From Cyanobacteriota bacterium (lineage in GTDB: Bacteria; Cyanobacteriota; Vampirovibrionia; Vampirovibrionales; Vampirovibrionaceae): a DNA stretch of 64,000 nt. Positions 9,101 to 16,117 of the stretch are shown here, piece by piece; within the stretch, counting starts at the first letter, position 1; each line of letters opens with the position of its first letter. The stretch spans positions 663,933 to 727,932 of the forward strand of contig JAIEMW010000004.1 in assembly GCA_019751815.1 (NCBI GenBank), given 5' to 3'. A program made the position numbers and the translations under genes. A model generated the notes under the pieces. It was given only the letters and a program-made list of their open reading frames with translations, searched no databases and was not told the origin of the DNA.

Positions 9101-9937
9101 AGGGCAGACCGCTTTGGCCTGGCCCAACTCTACCAGCTCAGAGGACGTGTGGGGCGAAGTAATATCCAGGCCCACGCTTATTGTTATTACGATCCGGATC
9201 GTATGTTGAGTGAGGACGGCAAAGAAAGACTTCGGGCCATTCGAGAATTCACCACTCTCGGCAGCGGGTACCAAATTGCGCTGCGCGATCTTGAAATTCG
9301 GGGTGTGGGGAATATTTTAGGCTCTGAGCAACATGGCCATATGGTTTCTGTTGGGTTTGACATGTATTGCCAGATGCTTGAGGAGGCACTACAAGAATTG
9401 CAGGGGATTTCAACCAAGCAAAGTGAGCCTGCGGTGATCGATCTCAACGTAACCGCCTTTATACCCGATGAGTGGGTGGGTGATCGCGATGTGAAGCTGA
9501 GCGAATACAAGCGCTTGGCAGGAGTTCACAGCGATCGGGCCTTGGAAATTATCCAAGCAGAATGGCAGGACCGCTTCGGTGAGATTCCGTGGCAGACCAA
9601 ACAATTGGTGGAACTGGTCCGGCTGCGTGTACTGGCCACAGAATTATCCATCAGCAGTGTGCGGGCAGATGATCAATATCTGCGGATTCAAATCCCTTTT
9701 GGGTTACAAGAGTGGATGGCCTTGCAAAAACGCTTGCCGGATGAACTGGGACGAAAAACCCGCTGGCTGCCCCCGGTGTCTTCCAATTCTCAGTACCAGC
9801 CAACGCTGATTATTAAACACCTGGGCATGGACGGGGCAGAGCAGGTCCAATGCGTGATGACCTTGCTGCGCGGGCTTCAAGAGATGCAGCAAGATATGAA
9901 CGAGTTGGCAAAGACTGCTGGCGCTTCTCAGGAATAA
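6185..9937 (+). CDS. mfd: Transcription-repair coupling factor Mfd
   Basis: The 1250-residue product couples stalled RNA polymerase to nucleotide excision repair. An N-terminal UvrB-like module (residues about 30-350, with VESYPTEDYTPYD and MEPGEFSSRGDIFDLYP) is followed by the RNA-polymerase-interacting CarD-like domain (about 560-620, DYIVHIKHGVGQF). Then come the two RecG-like motor domains with Walker A ICGDVGFGKTEVALR, the DEEH box LLVIDEEHRFG, LSATPIPRTLYMS, and motif VI QLRGRVGRS. The C-terminal autoinhibitory domain starts near VIDLNVTAFIPDEWV. It is about 100 residues longer than the E. coli protein. The GTG start at 6185 has GGAGA only at 6166, so the exact start is uncertain. Confidence 0.95.
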   Translation: MNQNKTLAVNQLLQSFSHHEWFVELANRFLRESVQGQAFECHLDNLSNPSLKSLILASLLQHTRRPIILLCSEPQHVQKYRYELNQLLPDSAGSVTGSLVESYPTEDYTPYDLSITSVITLRDQYRILTRLKRQERFILIVSPKNLLLRHSSLGFLDREAIHLSVGQSLTPEQLVQQCLSLGYIKTSLVMEPGEFSSRGDIFDLYPVNGQAVRMEFFGDTLESMRLIDVENQRSIDTVGACVAIPRTGLILTDENKIALKTSMTQAYERQKSTLSAIDSEGLASTLESQFQALDQSFLPDGMEYYAPLLQPLTPENLSEYYPTLLDYLPSDAIAVVDDWLVLTNHLGGLSDRLQRQWEEGVHKGRLLDIGMRYHLSDTEALSLLRQKVNHRLYLETFPMETSVEGLLGSEAMLGKKAGPEKTANEPEQPTRMSLAHLVHQAPESFKADLPRAMASLAALRKDLWRIWITTDHPQRVLDHCKENDLPAFYWPEEGLSPDDASWHEQDVIISKQGVQDGFLLPEMRLAHFGDGELFGRKLKKQLIQKQATGRRDDIDVINSINDLRRGDYIVHIKHGVGQFIELAQIEMDGERREYLTIQYSGSDRLHVPVDQVNLLSRYRGAGDKPPKLSKMGGIEWSKVKGKVKKSVAFIAQDLMKLYAKRAKIAGIRFDPDTPWQVEMEEAFPYTETPDQWQAILDMKGDMESEKPMDRLICGDVGFGKTEVALRGIFKAVLSGKQVAVLVPTTILAQQHFNTLCERFQPYPVKVGLLSRFRSAKEQKEVIKRLVMGECDVVVGTHRLLQKDVQYKNLGLLVIDEEHRFGVSHKEKIKQMRAEVDVLTLSATPIPRTLYMSLSGVRDMSLIHTPPLNRSPIQTFVGPYNPAQIRMAILNEIDRGGQVYFVHNRVQTIHAMTEELRQLVPEVRFELAHGQMSGDELEGKMLDFAQKQYDVLVCTTIIESGLDIPNANTIIIDRADRFGLAQLYQLRGRVGRSNIQAHAYCYYDPDRMLSEDGKERLRAIREFTTLGSGYQIALRDLEIRGVGNILGSEQHGHMVSVGFDMYCQMLEEALQELQGISTKQSEPAVIDLNVTAFIPDEWVGDRDVKLSEYKRLAGVHSDRALEIIQAEWQDRFGEIPWQTKQLVELVRLRVLATELSISSVRADDQYLRIQIPFGLQEWMALQKRLPDELGRKTRWLPPVSSNSQYQPTLIIKHLGMDGAEQVQCVMTLLRGLQEMQQDMNELAKTAGASQE

Positions 9938-9948
9938 CAGAAACGAGC

Positions 9949-11841
9949 TTAAACCGGTGATTTCGCCTCAGCTTTGCGGGCTGCAGCCGTAATTAACACT
10001 TGGAGTACACTGAGATCGGCCGGGGTGATGCCGCTGATTTTACTGGCTTGGCCCAGGTGAGAGGGGCGAAACCGGCTGAGCTTTTCTCGAGCTTCCAGTG
10101 AAAGTTGGGGGATGGCTTGGTAATCGAGTGAATCTGGTATTTTCAACTGCTCTGACTTGCTCATGCGGGCTATATGCTGTTCTTGTCGCTGGATATAGCC
10201 GGCGTACTTGATGTCCGTTTCTACGGTTTGACGGACTTCATTCTCTTCTTTTAGGACCCGAGCGGTTTCTGGGTCATACGCGGCCAGCGTGCTGTAATGA
10301 ACCGCAGGACGCTTCAAAAGATCAAAGAGGCAGGTCACTTCAGAAAAAGATTCTCCGACCTCTGGCAGGCTCCTGGGCGACAGCTTGGTTTGTTTGAGGC
10401 GGGTTATCTCTTGTTCAATGCGGTTTTGTTTGGAGGTAAACACGTGGAAGCGGGCCTCATCTACCAGTCCAATCTCTCTGCCAATGGGGGTGAGTCGCTG
10501 ATCTGCGTTGTCTTGCCGGAGCAAGAGGCGGTGCTCACTTCTTGAAGTCAACATTCGGTAAGGTTCTGTGATTTCTTTGGTGATCAGATCGTCAATTAAA
10601 GTGCCGATGTAGGAAGATTCTCTGCTAAGAACCAGCGGCTGATAGCTTTCTTCACAGTATTTCGCGGCATTAATGCCTGCAATGAGTCCTTGCGCGGCGG
10701 CTTCTTCGTAGCCACTGGTCCCGTTGATTTGCCCTGCCAGAAAAATCCCGGGGATTTTTTTAACCATCAAGGTCTCATCGAGCTGATAGGCGGGAAAATA
10801 ATCGTACTCCACCGCACAAGCCGGCCGAAGCATGTCTGCCTTTTCTAAGCCAGGCAATGTTCGGACCATTTGGGCTTGGATATCCACTGGAAGACAGGTG
10901 GAAAAGCCCTGGAGATATACTTCGTAGGTTTTTCGCCCCTCGGGCTCTATAAACAGGTGATGGCTTTCTTTATCCGAAAAACGGTGGACCTTATCCTCGA
11001 TGGACGGGCAATAGCGGGGGCCAGTACCCTCCATCAGCCCACGAAACATTGGAGAGCGGTGAAGATTGTCTAAAATCAGTTGGTGGGTCTTCGCGTTGGT
11101 TCGGGTGAGATAACAGGGAAGTTGTTCTCGTTTGGGCCGGTCCGGTAAGAAGGAGAAAAAACTCAGCGTGCTATCGCCCGGGTGGATTTCTAATCCGGTG
11201 TAATCAATGCTGCGGCCGTCTAGCCTGGGTGGGGTACCGGTTTTTAATCTGCCAGTAATTAGTCCTAATTTGGTTAAGCAACCGGTGATGCCTGTAGAGG
11301 CTGATTCTCCCGGTCTGCCACCGCCCATACTGGTTTCTCCTACCCAGAGACGCCCGTTTAAAAACGTACCCGTGGTGATGACCAGTGAATTGGCTTGATA
11401 CGTAATCCCTAAATTATCGACAACGCCGACAAAGCGTTGTTCTTCCCCCTCGGTGAGAATCTGCGTGATCATGGTCTGGCGGAGTTTCAGGTTGGGCTGG
11501 GCTTCAACCAGTTGCCGGGCAAAATCGCGGTATTCTGCCTTATCAGACTGCGCTCGGAGCGCATGGACGGCAGGCCCTTTGCTGGCGTTTAAGGTTTTGA
11601 GTTGCAGATAGGTCGCATCGGCACAAAGTCCCATCACGCCGCCCAGGGCGTCCACCTCTTTCACCAGTTGGCTTTTAGCCGGTCCTCCAATGGCTGGGTT
11701 ACAGCTCATTTGACCAATTGTGTCTAGGTTCAGGGTGATCAGGATGGTACGACAGCCCAATTTGGCCGCAGCCATAGCGGCCTCAATACCGGCATGGCCG
11801 GCACCAATCACGAGAACATCGGCATTTTCTGTGTACGACAT
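9949..11841 (-). CDS. mnmG: tRNA uridine-5-carboxymethylaminomethyl modification enzyme MnmG
   Basis: The 630-residue FAD protein works with MnmE to modify the wobble uridine of several tRNAs. It has the N-terminal dinucleotide-binding motif VIGAGHAGIEAA, the diagnostic SCNPAIGGPAKSQLVKE, the TGTFLNGRLWVGE segment, GRLKTGTPPRLD, LFIEPEGRKTYEVYLQG and FLAGQINGTSGYEEAAAQG, and a helical C-terminal domain with KYAGYIQRQ. Length and motif order are standard. It converges with mfd, leaving 11 bases between stop codons and no obvious terminator hairpin. It lies downstream of the YifB gene on the same strand with a 43-base gap. Confidence 0.96.
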   Translation of the reverse strand: MSYTENADVLVIGAGHAGIEAAMAAAKLGCRTILITLNLDTIGQMSCNPAIGGPAKSQLVKEVDALGGVMGLCADATYLQLKTLNASKGPAVHALRAQSDKAEYRDFARQLVEAQPNLKLRQTMITQILTEGEEQRFVGVVDNLGITYQANSLVITTGTFLNGRLWVGETSMGGGRPGESASTGITGCLTKLGLITGRLKTGTPPRLDGRSIDYTGLEIHPGDSTLSFFSFLPDRPKREQLPCYLTRTNAKTHQLILDNLHRSPMFRGLMEGTGPRYCPSIEDKVHRFSDKESHHLFIEPEGRKTYEVYLQGFSTCLPVDIQAQMVRTLPGLEKADMLRPACAVEYDYFPAYQLDETLMVKKIPGIFLAGQINGTSGYEEAAAQGLIAGINAAKYCEESYQPLVLSRESSYIGTLIDDLITKEITEPYRMLTSRSEHRLLLRQDNADQRLTPIGREIGLVDEARFHVFTSKQNRIEQEITRLKQTKLSPRSLPEVGESFSEVTCLFDLLKRPAVHYSTLAAYDPETARVLKEENEVRQTVETDIKYAGYIQRQEQHIARMSKSEQLKIPDSLDYQAIPQLSLEAREKLSRFRPSHLGQASKISGITPADLSVLQVLITAAARKAEAKSPV

Positions 11842-11884
11842 GGCTCGTTATTATAGTACAAGTGTCGTGAATTATATTGAGTTG

Positions 11885-13489
11885 CTAGGCCACAGTCATT
11901 TGTTGGTTATTGGCTTGCCGGTCCAGGTGCCTGTACTGGAGTGCTTCTGCCAGATGGGGCACCTCGATTGCCTGGCAGGCGGCCAGATCGGCAATGGTTC
12001 GGGCAACCCTGAGTATTCTGTCGAAGGCCCGTGCGCTCCAGTTAAGGCGCTTCATTGCTTTAAACAGATATTCCTGAGCATTTTCGCTGAGTGGACAGAG
12101 TAAACGGAGCTCACGAGCGCTTAAATCAGCGTTAGTGACGGGTCTGCTTCCACCCTGGGGGATTGGCAACGATTCAAATCGAATGCGTTGGATTTCACGC
12201 GCCTGAATCACCCTGCTGCGAATTGTCAGAGAACTTTCACAGGGTGCTTCACTTATGTCACGACGCAGTAAAGCTTCGGCAGATAGTCTGGGGACTTCCA
12301 AATGGAGGTCGATGCGGTCCAGTAAGGGGCCGGAAAGCTTTGATAAATAGCGCTGAACCAGGGTATCACTGCACTGACATGCTTTAACCGAATCTCCTCG
12401 ATACCCACATGGACACGGGTTCAGGGCAGCCACCAATGTAAAACGCGCCGGGAATGTGTGGCTTTGATGGGCCCTGCTGATGGTAATAACTCCGTCCTCC
12501 AATGGCTGACGCAGTACTTCCATCGCATGGCGGTTAAACTCCACAAATTCATCCAAGAATAAAACCCCACGGTGGGCCAGGGTGATTTCTCCTGGCTTGG
12601 GTGGGTTGCCACCACCCACCAGCCCTGCCGCTGAAGCAGAGTGGTGGGGAGAGCGAAACGGTCGATCCGTGATTAAGGGTTGTTGCTTGCTCAGGTGTCC
12701 AGCTGCGCTGTAAATTCTGCTCACATCGAGCATTTCTTGCTCACTGAGTGGGGGAAGAATACCCGCAAATGCCTTGCTTAGCATGGATTTACCACTGCCT
12801 GGCGGGCCAATCATCAATGTGTTATGCCCACCTGCGGCAGCAATCTCCAGCACTCGTTTGGCCTGGTGCTGGCCTTTGATGTCTGCAAAGTCTATCAGTG
12901 TCGATTTTTCTTGCTTTTGTGAGAGTTGAGATAGCCACGAAGCCCGCAACTTGGCTGCATCTGCAATAAAAGAATGAGGATGAACGAGAAACAGAGGTAG
13001 TTCGCCCAAGTGATTGAGTCCGTAAACGTCGATGCCTTCGACCAGGCTGGCCTCTGCCACATTATCGAAGGGGACAACGATTGATTTGAATCCCTTTTCT
13101 CGGGCTGTAATCGCCATCGAAAGAATCCCGTTGACTCGCCGAAGAGAGCCTTCTAAAGAAAGTTCTCCGATAAAACAAGCACTTTCTAAAAAAGGAGTAG
13201 GTTGTAGCGCTTCAGAGGCAATTAAAATCCCCAGACTCATCGGGAGATCAAAACCACTGCCCTCTTTTCTGACATCGGCGGGGGCTAAATTAATCACCAC
13301 TTTTTTCAGGGGAAAAGAAAAACCACTGTTTTTAATGGCTGCCTTAATGCGCTCTTTGGACTCATTGACGGCTGTATCCGGTAAGCCCACTATAGTAAGT
13401 CCGGGGATCCCAGCACTCAGGTCTGTTTCAACCATAATGGTATTGGCTTCAATGCCATGAATGGAGGCACTGTGTAGGATGGCGATCAC
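11885..13489 (-). CDS. YifB/ComM family Mg-chelatase-like AAA+ ATPase
   Basis: The 534-residue product has an N-terminal Lon-protease-like (ChlI-type) domain (MIAILHSASIHGIEANTI to about residue 165). A Mg-chelatase-type AAA+ core follows, with Walker A MIGPPGSGKSMLSKAF, RPFRSPHHSASAAGLVGGG, Walker B GVLFLDEFVEF, and the cysteine-bearing NPCPCGYRGD and CQCSD. The C-terminal helical domain contains SARAFDRILRVARTIADL. In naturally transformable bacteria the homologue ComM is a helicase promoting branch migration during integration of incoming DNA. No other competence genes are seen here, so I leave the symbol blank. The intergenic region to sppA (13490-13691) holds the divergent promoters but no site I can define. 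Confidence 0.93.
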   Translation of the reverse strand: MIAILHSASIHGIEANTIMVETDLSAGIPGLTIVGLPDTAVNESKERIKAAIKNSGFSFPLKKVVINLAPADVRKEGSGFDLPMSLGILIASEALQPTPFLESACFIGELSLEGSLRRVNGILSMAITAREKGFKSIVVPFDNVAEASLVEGIDVYGLNHLGELPLFLVHPHSFIADAAKLRASWLSQLSQKQEKSTLIDFADIKGQHQAKRVLEIAAAGGHNTLMIGPPGSGKSMLSKAFAGILPPLSEQEMLDVSRIYSAAGHLSKQQPLITDRPFRSPHHSASAAGLVGGGNPPKPGEITLAHRGVLFLDEFVEFNRHAMEVLRQPLEDGVITISRAHQSHTFPARFTLVAALNPCPCGYRGDSVKACQCSDTLVQRYLSKLSGPLLDRIDLHLEVPRLSAEALLRRDISEAPCESSLTIRSRVIQAREIQRIRFESLPIPQGGSRPVTNADLSARELRLLCPLSENAQEYLFKAMKRLNWSARAFDRILRVARTIADLAACQAIEVPHLAEALQYRHLDRQANNQQMTVA

Positions 13490-13691
13490 GGCGAATTTCC
13501 TTTTGGCCTGTACGTCAAAATTGAGAGGCTTTAATTGATAGTTTACGGAAGTTTTTATCTATTGAACCGGATAAATATTCGGTTTTACGGATTTCGATTT
13601 TTCCACTCCTGCTAATTAATTTGTGATCTGACAGAGAGTGTTAACATGGAAGGGTGCCGTTTATTCGGACCGTTTCAGTAGATAAGGATTC

Positions 13692-14804
13692 GTGTCAATG
13701 CAGACCCAAATACCAGGCTCTCGTAATATTGCCTTAGGGCTTCTAGGAATTTCTTTTGCCGCTCTCCTGTTGGGCTTGTATAACGCGGTGCTCACACCCT
13801 TAACTCACCCAGACGATGCCAACACCAAAGATTCTTCGGGTCACGGACTTTCTGCTTCTTTTGGCCCAACCAAAGTGATCCATCGAGATACACTGCTGTT
13901 GATTCAGCTCACGGGGCCCATCATGATGGAATCGAACACAGATTCGATATTCTCTTCTGAATCCAACGCCATGTCGGCCCGTAAAGCCCTTGATAAGGCT
14001 GCCAAAGAAGATTCCGTCAAAGGCGTGCTGCTCAAGATTGATTCTCCCGGTGGCACGGTGGGGATGAGCCAGGAGCTTAACGGAGCTGTCCAGCGGGTGA
14101 GCAAGAAAAAACCCATCGTGGTGTATATGGGCGATGTGGCTGCCAGTGGTGGTTACTACACGGCGTGTGCGGCAGATAAAATTGTGGCAAACCCTGGTAC
14201 ACTGACTGCCTCAATTGGTGTGATTATGTCAACACTCAATGTTAAAGGATTTCTCACCGATAAATTGGGGGTGAAAGCATTCACCTTCAAGAGCGGAAAA
14301 TTCAAAGATATTCTGAGCCCTTACCGAGAGCCAACCACGGAGGATAAAGCCCTCCTACAAGACTTGATCAATACCAGTTACCGGCAATTCCTCAATGCAG
14401 TTTTGACCGGGCGCACGCGCTTTGTGACCGATCCCAAACAAAAAGCAGACTTGATCAAAAAAATAACGGCCGTTGCTGATGGGCGTGTGGTGGTTGGAGA
14501 AAAAGCCAAACAAGTAGGCCTGGTGGATGAGTTGGGCGATCAAGATGCTGCCTATACCCTGTTAGATGCCTTGGTAAAAGAGCGTTTCCACATCAAGGGC
14601 AAGGACAAACGGCTGCCTCTAGAAGAATTTGATAATGAAGAATCTCTCCTTTCATTGCTGGGGCTGACTTCTTCCTCGTTAACCTCATTGATACATGGCG
14701 TTCGGACGGAAAACCCCTCCAAACAAGCCCTACAATCTCTAATGGGAGGACGTCTCCCACTCACACTGCAGTTCCCAAATCAACCGCTTTGGGTGCTTGA
14801 ATAA
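13692..14804 (+). CDS. sppA: Signal peptide peptidase SppA, S49 family
   Basis: The 370-residue membrane-anchored serine protease has a single N-terminal transmembrane segment (residues 14-36). The ClpP-like fold shows KIDSPGGTVG, the nucleophile Ser152 in VAASGGYY, and TASIGVIMSTLNVKG. The general-base Lys region is FKSGKFKDILSP, near 203-205. It is the short, Bacillus-like single-domain form that degrades released signal peptides. Two starts are possible: GTG at 13692 or ATG at 13698, with AAGG at 13684 serving either. The stop codon overlaps the start of the next gene by one base (TAATG), so the two are translationally coupled. Confidence 0.92.
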   Translation: MSMQTQIPGSRNIALGLLGISFAALLLGLYNAVLTPLTHPDDANTKDSSGHGLSASFGPTKVIHRDTLLLIQLTGPIMMESNTDSIFSSESNAMSARKALDKAAKEDSVKGVLLKIDSPGGTVGMSQELNGAVQRVSKKKPIVVYMGDVAASGGYYTACAADKIVANPGTLTASIGVIMSTLNVKGFLTDKLGVKAFTFKSGKFKDILSPYREPTTEDKALLQDLINTSYRQFLNAVLTGRTRFVTDPKQKADLIKKITAVADGRVVVGEKAKQVGLVDELGDQDAAYTLLDALVKERFHIKGKDKRLPLEEFDNEESLLSLLGLTSSSLTSLIHGVRTENPSKQALQSLMGGRLPLTLQFPNQPLWVLE

Positions 14805-15412
14805 TGTCTGCTGATTTTGAAGATCTCAACTTTTTGGACATCATCTACGGTGGCCTCTTTCAGCCAATTTCACTCTTCAGAAGAATGGCGCAATTTGAGA
14901 GTATTCCCAATCGCTGGGTGATACTCGGCCTGATTCTTATTGTTCTTGTCTCTGCGGTAGAGCCTCTCCTGGCCTTTAACCTTCGAGGAGAAGGACATAA
15001 TCTGGCTTTTCTACTTCTGGAGATTCCCTTTTACGCCAACCTGGGGGTCTTCATTTGGCTGTTTATGGCCGGCGTGATGGGTCTATTGAGCCGTGTTTAC
15101 CGCGGGAAAAGCGAATTTAAATTGTTTTTGGTGTTATCAGCTCTATCCACTTTGCCATGGTTTTTAATGGCCCCCATCGTCTTGCTAAAATTCGCCCTGG
15201 GGGTGGTAGGAATGGTTCTTGCTGCTGTTTCCGGTCTTATAGTATGGCTTTGGACAGTTTTGCTGTTTGCTTTGGCGATTGGAACAACCTATAAACTTGC
15301 CGCTGACCGTGTGTTGGTCTTGCTAACACTGCCCTTTGCTTTCAGCCTGATTGCGATCACTTGGATTGGCGGTTTTTTTGTCAACATGTCTCAGTGGCTG
15401 CATTTCGACTAA
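14804..15412 (+). CDS. Yip1-like multi-pass membrane protein
   Basis: The 202-residue product starts with an amphipathic segment containing FQPISLFRRMAQFE, which resembles the start of Yip1-domain proteins. Roughly five hydrophobic transmembrane segments follow (about residues 37-56, 68-90, 102-125, 128-160 and 170-195). No catalytic motif is visible. It overlaps sppA by one base (TAATG), which suggests a fixed stoichiometry or a shared role in membrane protein turnover. That link is inference from gene order only. Confidence 0.7.
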   Translation: MSADFEDLNFLDIIYGGLFQPISLFRRMAQFESIPNRWVILGLILIVLVSAVEPLLAFNLRGEGHNLAFLLLEIPFYANLGVFIWLFMAGVMGLLSRVYRGKSEFKLFLVLSALSTLPWFLMAPIVLLKFALGVVGMVLAAVSGLIVWLWTVLLFALAIGTTYKLAADRVLVLLTLPFAFSLIAITWIGGFFVNMSQWLHFD

Positions 15413-15433
15413 ACCAGTTGACTCAATAAAGCC

Positions 15434-15468
15434 AAAAAAAATGAGCCTTTGAGAGAGATAAAGGCTCA
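15434..15468 (-). terminator. Intrinsic terminator reading the minus strand
   Basis: GAGCCTTT at 15443-15450 pairs perfectly with AAAGGCTC at 15460-15467 across a nine-base loop. On the minus strand the hairpin is followed by a run of T residues (complement of 15434-15441). It would end transcripts of the 719-residue/XRE gene pair, although it lies about 150 bases beyond the stop at 15617. On the plus strand there is no T run. Confidence 0.6.
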
Positions 15469-15616
15469 AGTTATGTGTGTCATGGTGGTAACGGAGAGAA
15501 AGAGGGGTCGCATTGCGCCCCTGTTCCACATATCGAAAAACACCCCCTAAAACTAAATACATCATCCGGATGAGATTTAGGGTTTTGAAGGTTTATCTAA
15601 AAAATTCTGTAGGCTT

Positions 15617-16117
15617 TTAATGCTCTTTTTCTGTTCTGAAAAGGCATCGAGAGCAGTGGGCCTTATCGACCCAGAGCAGGTGATGGTCTAAGTCCCACCG
15701 TTCAAAACGGGTTACAATCACCGGTTCTCCACAGCGAGGGCAGATAGAGGTTTCTGGTTTTTGCGGAATATATGAGAACCAGAATCGCTCAGTCTCAGTC
15801 AGAGACAGCCCCTCTTCCTCTTCACGAGCCTCTTTGTCTCTTTCTGAGGCGGGTCTGACTTCCACTTCAAATAGCTGTGAGGGTTTTAGTCTTAACCCCC
15901 GAGCCAGACGTTGTCGGACCGTGGTAGACAAAAAAGAGACCAGCCCAGATTCAATATCTTCGATTTGTTCGACGTCGAGACCCGTTTTCTCAGACAGTAT
16001 CGTCAGAGAAAAGCCTCGGTGCAGCCTTGCTTCTTGCACTCGCTGTGCCAGGGTGCTCGCCAGTGGTTTGACGGGTTGGGTATCTTGACGTTTTTCTGTA
16101 TTGCGTTTCTCAAGCAT
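15617..16117 (-). CDS. XRE-type helix-turn-helix protein with C-terminal zinc ribbon
   Basis: The 166-residue product has an HTH domain at about residues 25-80 (AQRVQEARLHRGFSLTILS, then the recognition-helix region EQIEDIESG), an acidic linker (EEEEG), and a C-terminal zinc-ribbon-like motif. The ribbon's four cysteines are in ICPRCGEP and HCSRCLF. XRE proteins usually bind DNA as dimers; the zinc ribbon may stabilise it or bind a partner. Its ATG overlaps the stop of the upstream 719-residue gene by one base (TAATG), so the two are coupled. No target operator could be identified. Confidence 0.75.
   Translation of the reverse strand: MLEKRNTEKRQDTQPVKPLASTLAQRVQEARLHRGFSLTILSEKTGLDVEQIEDIESGLVSFLSTTVRQRLARGLRLKPSQLFEVEVRPASERDKEAREEEEGLSLTETERFWFSYIPQKPETSICPRCGEPVIVTRFERWDLDHHLLWVDKAHCSRCLFRTEKEH

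Noticed and set aside
13560..13595. Near-palindrome ACCGGATAAATATTCGGT between yifB and sppA as an operator
   Set aside because: The symmetry is imperfect and the position relative to either promoter cannot be fixed; too weak to list as a feature.
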